Of a DNA stretch of 64,000 nucleotides, positions 59,019 to 64,000 are shown piece after piece. The DNA lies in assembly GCA_025056215.1 (NCBI GenBank), contig JANWWC010000001.1, forward strand, positions 868,001 through 932,000. Direction: 5' to 3'. This DNA comes from Cytophagales bacterium. Lineage in GTDB: Bacteria > Bacteroidota > Bacteroidia > Cytophagales > Flammeovirgaceae. A model generated the notes under the pieces. The model saw nothing but the letters and a program-made list of their open reading frames with translations, was not told where the DNA came from and did not search any database. Each line of letters opens with the position of its first letter. Positions within the stretch are counted from its first letter, which is position 1. The translations under genes were made by a program, and so were the position numbers.

Positions 59019-59083
59019 CTAATAAAAAAAGTGAAATTTCGCTTTTTGTAAAAAAATCATCCAACTTTTTAGTCTTGAAATGC

Positions 59084-59214
59084 AACTTATTTTTTATGCA
59101 ATCGTTTTAAATAACTAATCATGATCTGTAAGAGGGCTTAAGTAAAGGGTAAATAGTAATAATTCGTTTAGTTTAAACATAGAAAGGCTATCGAATGTTT
59201 CGATAGCCTTTTTT
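59084..59214 (+). ncRNA. Weak candidate small RNA ending at an orphan terminator
   Basis: The plus strand has TTTG (59045-59048), 21 bases, then TAGTCTTG (59070-59077), one mismatch from TAnnTTTG, with no plus-strand gene nearby. About 100 bases on is a perfect hairpin with a T-run in the plus direction (59183-59214). The region between has small inverted repeats such as GTTTA-GTT-TAAAC. Alternatively the hairpin merely terminates the minus-strand plug gene. Confidence 0.25.
59183..59214. terminator. 13-bp hairpin terminator next to the T9SS plug gene
   Basis: AAAGGCTATCGAA (59183-59195) and TTCGATAGCCTTT (59199-59211) pair perfectly around a 3-base loop. On the plus strand it continues with TTT, a good intrinsic terminator; on the minus strand only TTTCTATGTTT follows, still possible for the plug gene ending at 59213. 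Confidence 0.85.
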
Positions 59215-60514
59215 ACTTGCAAACCTGATAGCCCACTACGCGATCTCCCCGATTCCCTGCTTGAGAATAATATACAATAATGTCGTACTCATTTTCTGTT
59301 TGAAAAAAGGCGCCTTCGATAGGTTCTTCGTTTAATTCTTGATTTTGGGGATTAACTACAAAAAATTGATAATTATAAGTTCCTTGTTTAAGAAGCATTT
59401 TAGCCATATAAAGACCCAACGAAGGTTGGTATTCCATTAAAGAAGAAGTAGTAGGAATAAAATGATTAAAGCCTCCTAAAACATGAACTTCGCCTAAAGG
59501 TATAAAATTCTCTTGAAGATAAAAGTACACTTCTGTATAGTCTGCATTTATTGTAGGCATGTTGCTTTCAAGATGTTGAATGAGAAATTTTCCATTCATA
59601 TCTGTGAAAGGTTCTGTGCCGTATACACGACCCTTGCGAGGTTTTTCTGGGTATAAATGTATTCTATTAATTAGTTTATCATATTCAATCTTTGCAACAT
59701 TAGTTCCTAGTTGGATTAAGCTTTTGGTATCAAATACTCTAAACTCGTTGCCTGCATAAAAAGCATTTTCTAAATTAAAATAGTGATAATTCAAACGTTT
59801 AGCAGTTTCGTCCACAAAAAGGGGCTTTAGATCTATTTTAGCATTATCCCATCGAAAATTTTGTCGAAGAACTACTTTCACATTCTCAGCTGGATTTTGA
59901 AAAAAAGAAGGATAATCAATTTCAAAATCGACTTGCTGCATGCGAATAGAAGGCTCAGCCCCCAGCGGTCGCCTCACTTTGGCGCGAATAATTACTTGAT
60001 TTTCATACACAACAAAACGATATGAAAAAATTGTATTCTGATAGTGCTGTTCTTCAAATACGCGCAACCAGTAGTTCCCTGAGAGCTTGAGGCGAGGAAT
60101 TTCCACACTAAAATGGGTATAAGGCACTTTTGCCGAATGAGATATCTCAAAGTTATTTATTGGAATAATCGGATTTCCTTCTAAATATTCAATGGGCTGG
60201 TATTGAGAAGGGAGCCAATTGTAATTACAATGAATAATTTCGAGAGCATAAAAACCTGCTTGAGTCCCTACTTCATCAAACTCAAGCATCAGAGTGCTTC
60301 CTATAGGAACGACTGGTGGAAAACATTGGTTTGTCAAATAATTTCCTTTAGGATAAAGTTGTATTGTCTTGATTTTTTCAAACAACACTTGAGTAGAATA
60401 ATTAGGTCGGAGAGGATTTTGTTTTGTTATATATGAAAGATAGGATTGAGCACATAAATTTGCCATTTGCCACCAACACAATCCTACAACAAGTATATTT
60501 TTTTTTAAAATCAT
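59213..60514 (-). CDS. Type IX secretion system plug protein (DUF5103 family)
   Basis: 433 residues with a signal peptide (residues 1-22, ending NLCAQ). The domain features FEEVG-like FDEVGTQAGFYALEIIHCNYNW, PYTHFSVEIPRLKLSGNYWLRVFE and GRVYGTEPFTDMNGKF (each given in part) match DUF5103, reported to be the Plug that seals the SprA/Sov outer-membrane translocon. No other T9SS structural genes are adjacent, as is common because these are scattered. It has its own TAAATTTG box upstream. It fits the T9SS cargo protease at 26205-27824 in this window. Confidence 0.85.
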   Translation of the reverse strand: MILKKNILVVGLCWWQMANLCAQSYLSYITKQNPLRPNYSTQVLFEKIKTIQLYPKGNYLTNQCFPPVVPIGSTLMLEFDEVGTQAGFYALEIIHCNYNWLPSQYQPIEYLEGNPIIPINNFEISHSAKVPYTHFSVEIPRLKLSGNYWLRVFEEQHYQNTIFSYRFVVYENQVIIRAKVRRPLGAEPSIRMQQVDFEIDYPSFFQNPAENVKVVLRQNFRWDNAKIDLKPLFVDETAKRLNYHYFNLENAFYAGNEFRVFDTKSLIQLGTNVAKIEYDKLINRIHLYPEKPRKGRVYGTEPFTDMNGKFLIQHLESNMPTINADYTEVYFYLQENFIPLGEVHVLGGFNHFIPTTSSLMEYQPSLGLYMAKMLLKQGTYNYQFFVVNPQNQELNEEPIEGAFFQTENEYDIIVYYSQAGNRGDRVVGYQVCK

Positions 60515-60533
60515 CTCGTCTTTTTTCGTTACT

Positions 60534-60541
60534 CAAATTTA
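60534..60541 (-). promoter_or_regulatory. -7 promoter box for the plug gene
   Basis: Minus-strand TAAATTTG matches TAnnTTTG, about 20 bases before the ATG at 60514. A TTG lies 23 bases farther upstream, slightly beyond the usual spacing. Confidence 0.5.
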
Positions 60542-60620
60542 ATAATTTTTTAGCAAGAAACTCACAACAATTTTAAAGTTTCCATGGTTCTACCATAGTA
60601 AAAATTATTCATTTAAAAAT

Positions 60621-63017
60621 ATGCAGCAAATACGCAATTGGTTTATTATCGCAGCGAGCTTTTTAAGCTACATTTCATTAGCTCAAAAATATACTATCAA
60701 AGGATATATTAAAGACGCTCGAAATGGAGAAGACCTAATTGGAGCTACCTTTTATGTTCCTTCGCTCAAAACAGGAGCCACTACAAACGAATACGGTTTT
60801 TTCTCTCTTACCCTTCCCAAAGGTACTTATCAAGTTGAAATCAGTTATATAGGCTATCAAACACTCACGCAAACGATTGAACTTTATAAGGATATCACTC
60901 AAAATTTTGAAATTAATGAAGACATCGCTTCATTACAAGAAGTAGAAATCATAGGGGAATCACTGCCCGAAGAAAATGTAAAAAGCGTAGAAATGAGCGC
61001 AAATAAAGTGGGAATTTCTACTATTAAAAAAATGCCCGCTTTACTTGGAGAGGTAGATGTTATTCGAAGCATTACACTTTTGCCAGGTGTCACTACTGCT
61101 GGCGAAGGTGCCGGAGGATTCAATGTGCGTGGCGGAGGCATCGACCAAAATTTAGTACTTCTTGACGAGGCGCCTGTCTACAACTCTTCGCGTCTATTGG
61201 GTTTCTTCTCTGTATTTAACCCTGATGCGGTCAAAGATGTGAAACTGTACAAAGGAGCAATTCCCGCACAGTACGGCGGAAGGGTTGCCTCTGTACTCGA
61301 CGTGCGCCTAAAGGAAGGCAACATGAAACGATTCGAAATGAATGGCGGAATAGGTTTATTATTTAGTCGTTTATCGTTGGAAGCTCCTTTTGTTAAAGAT
61401 AGGAGTTCCTTCTTAATTGCAGGCAGACGTTCGTACGCCGATGTCTTAGCAAAGCCTTTTGTAGGAGATAATCCCGTGGTAACAGGCCTATTTTTTTATG
61501 ACCTTACCGCAAAAGCTAATTATGTCATAGGAATGCGAGACCGAATCTACGTTTCTGGCTATTTCGGAGAAGACGTATTTAACCCAGGAATCAAATTTGT
61601 GACAGGTAATGCTACCGGAACATTTCGATGGAACCACGTATTTAGTAACCGATTGTTTATGAACATGACTACTTTCTTTTCTCAGTACAATTACAGGTTT
61701 GAAGTAGAAAGAGGAGGAACAGAAGGATTCAAATGGAGAGCTGACATTACAAATTACAGCGGGAAAGCAGAATTCGGATGGTTTTTAAACGCTCAAAACA
61801 CAGTTACTTTCGGTGCACAAGCTATCCACTATACTTTTAACAGCGGAGAAACACAAGTTCTTTCAGCAGGAGAAATCCGCCCCGGAGGATTGCCTAAAAA
61901 GTATGCTCTCGAAAATGCTCTCTATGTAGCAAACGAGCAAACTGTTAATCAAAAAATATCTCTTCAATATGGCATAAGATACTCTTGGTACGATTACTAC
62001 GGCGACGGCACCATACAAACTTATAACGACACTACCCCAGGCTTACGCCGTACGCTTATCAACCAAACGCAAGTTCCCAAAAATCAATCAATAAAACAAT
62101 ACATGAATTGGGAACCTCGCTTAGGCATTAAGTATCAGCTAAATGAACAGACATCGTTGAAACTAGGATACAATCGGACGGCTCAATACATTCATTTACT
62201 CTCTAATACAGTAGCTGCTAGTCCGTTGGATATTTACACATCGAGCAACAATAACGTTAAGCCTCAAATTGCTGATCAGTTAGCAGTAGGGTATTTTAGA
62301 AATTTAAAAAACAACCTATATGAGTTTTCTATTGAAACTTATTACAAATACATGCAAAATCAACTGGATTTTATCAATGGAGCTAATTTATTTTTGAATA
62401 GTCAAATCGATGGAGAAGTATTGCAGGGCATCGGACGCGCTTACGGTCTAGAACTCTACTTAAAGAAAAATGCAGGGAAATTCACAGGGTGGACGAGTAT
62501 TACTCTGGCACGCACAGAGCGAAAAATTAATGGTATCAACCGAAATGAATGGTATCCTACCCGATTCGACAAAGTATTTACTCAAAACCTCACTATGAGT
62601 TATGAAATTAGTAAGCAAGTAAGTATTTCTGGAAATTTTGTTTTCTTTACAGGAGTTCCTGGAACTTACTTCACTAATCGCTATATTATACAAGGAGTAC
62701 TTATTGGGCACGACCCAAATGAAAGTCGCAATAATGCTCGTATCACCCCTTATCACCGATTAGATCTTTCTGTCGCTCTCGATGGCAAAAATAATGATAA
62801 ACACCGATGGAAATCTCAATGGGTATTTTCGCTTTATAACGTATACGGAAGAAGAAATCCCTTCTCTATTACTACTGCAACCGACACTCGAACAGTAAGC
62901 GAATACACCTTCATCGAAAGAAATCAAATTGCGTTAGCAGCACAACAAGCAACTGCTACAAGACTCTCTATTTTTGCCTTCATCATTCCTGGAATCACTT
63001 ATAATTTTAAATTCTAA
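60621..63017 (+). CDS. TonB-dependent receptor with carboxypeptidase-like domain
   Basis: 798 residues. The signal peptide (LAQK) is followed by a carboxypeptidase-like regulatory domain (about 24-110), a plug with DVIRSITLLPGVTTAGEGAGGFNVRGGGIDQNLVLLDEAPVY (in part, about 148-190), and a barrel ending TYNFKF. This shorter receptor type is regularly paired with DUF4249 lipoproteins, and one follows 6 bases downstream. Ligand unknown; no metal-siderophore or sugar-utilisation genes are nearby. A 5-bp inverted repeat (ATGGT-TCT-ACCAT) lies 25-38 bases upstream of the ATG. Confidence 0.92.
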   Translation: MQQIRNWFIIAASFLSYISLAQKYTIKGYIKDARNGEDLIGATFYVPSLKTGATTNEYGFFSLTLPKGTYQVEISYIGYQTLTQTIELYKDITQNFEINEDIASLQEVEIIGESLPEENVKSVEMSANKVGISTIKKMPALLGEVDVIRSITLLPGVTTAGEGAGGFNVRGGGIDQNLVLLDEAPVYNSSRLLGFFSVFNPDAVKDVKLYKGAIPAQYGGRVASVLDVRLKEGNMKRFEMNGGIGLLFSRLSLEAPFVKDRSSFLIAGRRSYADVLAKPFVGDNPVVTGLFFYDLTAKANYVIGMRDRIYVSGYFGEDVFNPGIKFVTGNATGTFRWNHVFSNRLFMNMTTFFSQYNYRFEVERGGTEGFKWRADITNYSGKAEFGWFLNAQNTVTFGAQAIHYTFNSGETQVLSAGEIRPGGLPKKYALENALYVANEQTVNQKISLQYGIRYSWYDYYGDGTIQTYNDTTPGLRRTLINQTQVPKNQSIKQYMNWEPRLGIKYQLNEQTSLKLGYNRTAQYIHLLSNTVAASPLDIYTSSNNNVKPQIADQLAVGYFRNLKNNLYEFSIETYYKYMQNQLDFINGANLFLNSQIDGEVLQGIGRAYGLELYLKKNAGKFTGWTSITLARTERKINGINRNEWYPTRFDKVFTQNLTMSYEISKQVSISGNFVFFTGVPGTYFTNRYIIQGVLIGHDPNESRNNARITPYHRLDLSVALDGKNNDKHRWKSQWVFSLYNVYGRRNPFSITTATDTRTVSEYTFIERNQIALAAQQATATRLSIFAFIIPGITYNFKF

Positions 63018-63023
63018 CTTTGT

Positions 63024-63953
63024 ATGAAAAGATATTTTTATGTTTTACTTCTATTCTTAATATGGATCACTGCTTGCGAGGATAAAGTCGATTTAAACAT
63101 CAAACCGGGTGAAAGCCAAATTGTAATAGATGCTTGGGTGACTATAGAACCTGGTACTAAACAAGTAATTACTCTTTCACGAACAACTCCTTACTTAGAA
63201 AATAATCCTCTTCCTCTTGTAAGAGGGGCGTTTGTGCAAATTACTAACCAAACATCAGGGCGGACTTTTAATTTTTCAGAATCTTATTCAGGAGCATACG
63301 TTTACCAGTTAAATCCTAATGATTCGCTAGGGTCAATAGGCGATCGCTTTATGTTGAGCGTTCAAGTAGAAGGAGAAACTTATCAGGCGTTTTCACAGGC
63401 TAACCGAGTACCTTCTTTTAACGACGATTCTATTTTTGTCGAATCCAGACCACAAGAGTTCGGAAATCCTCCAGGGTTATTTGTTGATTTTAATGTCAGA
63501 GATTTACCAGGTATAGGAGATTTTTATTTCATGAGAACTTATTACAACGGAAAACTGAGAGCACTTCCACAAGACTTAATCGTCATTTCGGATATTACTA
63601 TCTTTGGAAGAAATTTCGATCCTCGACAAGATGGACTTCCTTTCATATTTCCTATTCGCTCAACAGTGAACCGACCTCTTTGCACAGATGGTTGTAATGA
63701 CAGACCTTATAAAGTAGGTGATACCATTACTTTAGAAATTCTTTCTATTACATCTGAAGCCTTTGATTTCTGGACACAAGTACAAACGCAAGCTACTAAC
63801 GTAGGGCTTTTAGCTTCTCCCCCCTCTAATGTACCCACTAATATTCAAAACGTCAATCCTAATGGAAAAAAAGCGGTAGGATTTTTCACTGTCTCAGCAG
63901 TAGTGCGTGCAGGCGTACGTATAAAAGAAGAAAATTTAATTATCATTCGATAA
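63024..63953 (+). CDS. DUF4249 family lipoprotein
   Basis: 309 residues with a lipoprotein signal (WITACEDKVD, Cys at about residue 18). The mature part is beta-rich: VIDAWVTIEPGTKQVITLSRTTPY (in part), FVQITNQTSG and the later Cys pair CTDGCND match DUF4249, a family encoded next to TonB receptors in Bacteroidota and presumed to be a surface ligand-binding partner. It is 6 bases after the receptor stop, so the two are co-transcribed. It appears complete; the stop is at 63951-63953. The remaining 47 bases hold no supportable gene. Confidence 0.87.
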   Translation: MKRYFYVLLLFLIWITACEDKVDLNIKPGESQIVIDAWVTIEPGTKQVITLSRTTPYLENNPLPLVRGAFVQITNQTSGRTFNFSESYSGAYVYQLNPNDSLGSIGDRFMLSVQVEGETYQAFSQANRVPSFNDDSIFVESRPQEFGNPPGLFVDFNVRDLPGIGDFYFMRTYYNGKLRALPQDLIVISDITIFGRNFDPRQDGLPFIFPIRSTVNRPLCTDGCNDRPYKVGDTITLEILSITSEAFDFWTQVQTQATNVGLLASPPSNVPTNIQNVNPNGKKAVGFFTVSAVVRAGVRIKEENLIIIR

Positions 63954-64000
63954 AATGATAAATTGAGCCGTATTTTAACTACTGCATTATTTTCAACAAT

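Noticed and set aside
63963-64000. Start of another coding sequence (TTG start) at the window end
   Set aside because: Only 12 codons are visible, with a non-ATG start and no promoter or family evidence.

Overview
The window is AT-rich and almost fully coding. It looks like a chromosomal segment from a Bacteroidota bacterium, probably of the Cytophagales type. Grounds for this are: promoter boxes of the form TAnnTTTG, in two or three clear cases with TTTG about 18-21 bases upstream; no clear Shine-Dalgarno sites; a subtilase with a type IX secretion (T9SS) sorting tail plus a DUF5103/T9SS plug protein; two TonB-dependent receptors with carboxypeptidase-like N-terminal domains, each next to a surface lipoprotein (one of them DUF4249); DUF983 and BatA-type proteins. 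The genus cannot be fixed from sequence alone. No rRNA, CRISPR array, prophage or insertion sequence was seen.

Layout. 1-2850: 5'-truncated M3 peptidase and a polytopic membrane protein. 2821-2922: a 37-bp perfect direct repeat around a GC-rich 28-bp spacer. 2922-6131 (minus): an envelope operon of unknown protein, NfeD-like protein, GT2 glycosyltransferase and RodA. 6220-7722 (minus): tRNA-Tyr, tRNA-Gly, tRNA-Thr and tuf from one strong promoter. 7973-13000: DUF502 protein and TsaD, a THUMP rRNA methyltransferase, a GIY-YIG protein, a VC0807-like protein and MetA. 13185-20767: a LysM-rich lytic transglycosylase, envelope proteins, a BatA-domain protein and a GT4 glycosyltransferase. 20918-26156: QueD, an SSS transporter, a candidate small RNA, an MsbA-like ABC exporter and ChrA. 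26205-33017: T9SS subtilase, kynureninase, ThiL, and DNA polymerase I on the other strand. 33227-42748: ApbE, an NFACT/RqcH-like protein, an SDR, a class I aldolase, ThrB, a GH28 protein, MiaB and a GT9 glycosyltransferase. 42831-48142: a HAMP-GAF-PAS sensor without a transmitter domain, a lysozyme-fold protein, a CheC-like protein, DUF983 and a divergent isoprenoid-synthase-like protein. 48191-52605 (minus): TonB receptor plus beta-helix lipoprotein. 52922-58965: L21/L27, S41 protease, RlmN, two unknown proteins, and Rrf2 plus YdcF. 59213-63953: T9SS plug protein, then TonB receptor plus DUF4249 lipoprotein.

The genes are mostly housekeeping (translation, tRNA modification, wall growth, amino-acid and cofactor synthesis) mixed with the envelope and secretion equipment usual for Bacteroidota. 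Promoter boxes were used to revise several start codons (DUF502, chrA, miaB, ydcF-like) and point to a leaderless rlmN mRNA. The most novel items are a compact three-hairpin candidate small RNA at about 22898-22988, the 37-bp duplication with a foreign-looking spacer, and several unfamiliar proteins (47174-48142, 10870-11349, 55975-57721, 5403-6131). No large undescribed defence or biosynthetic system is evident.
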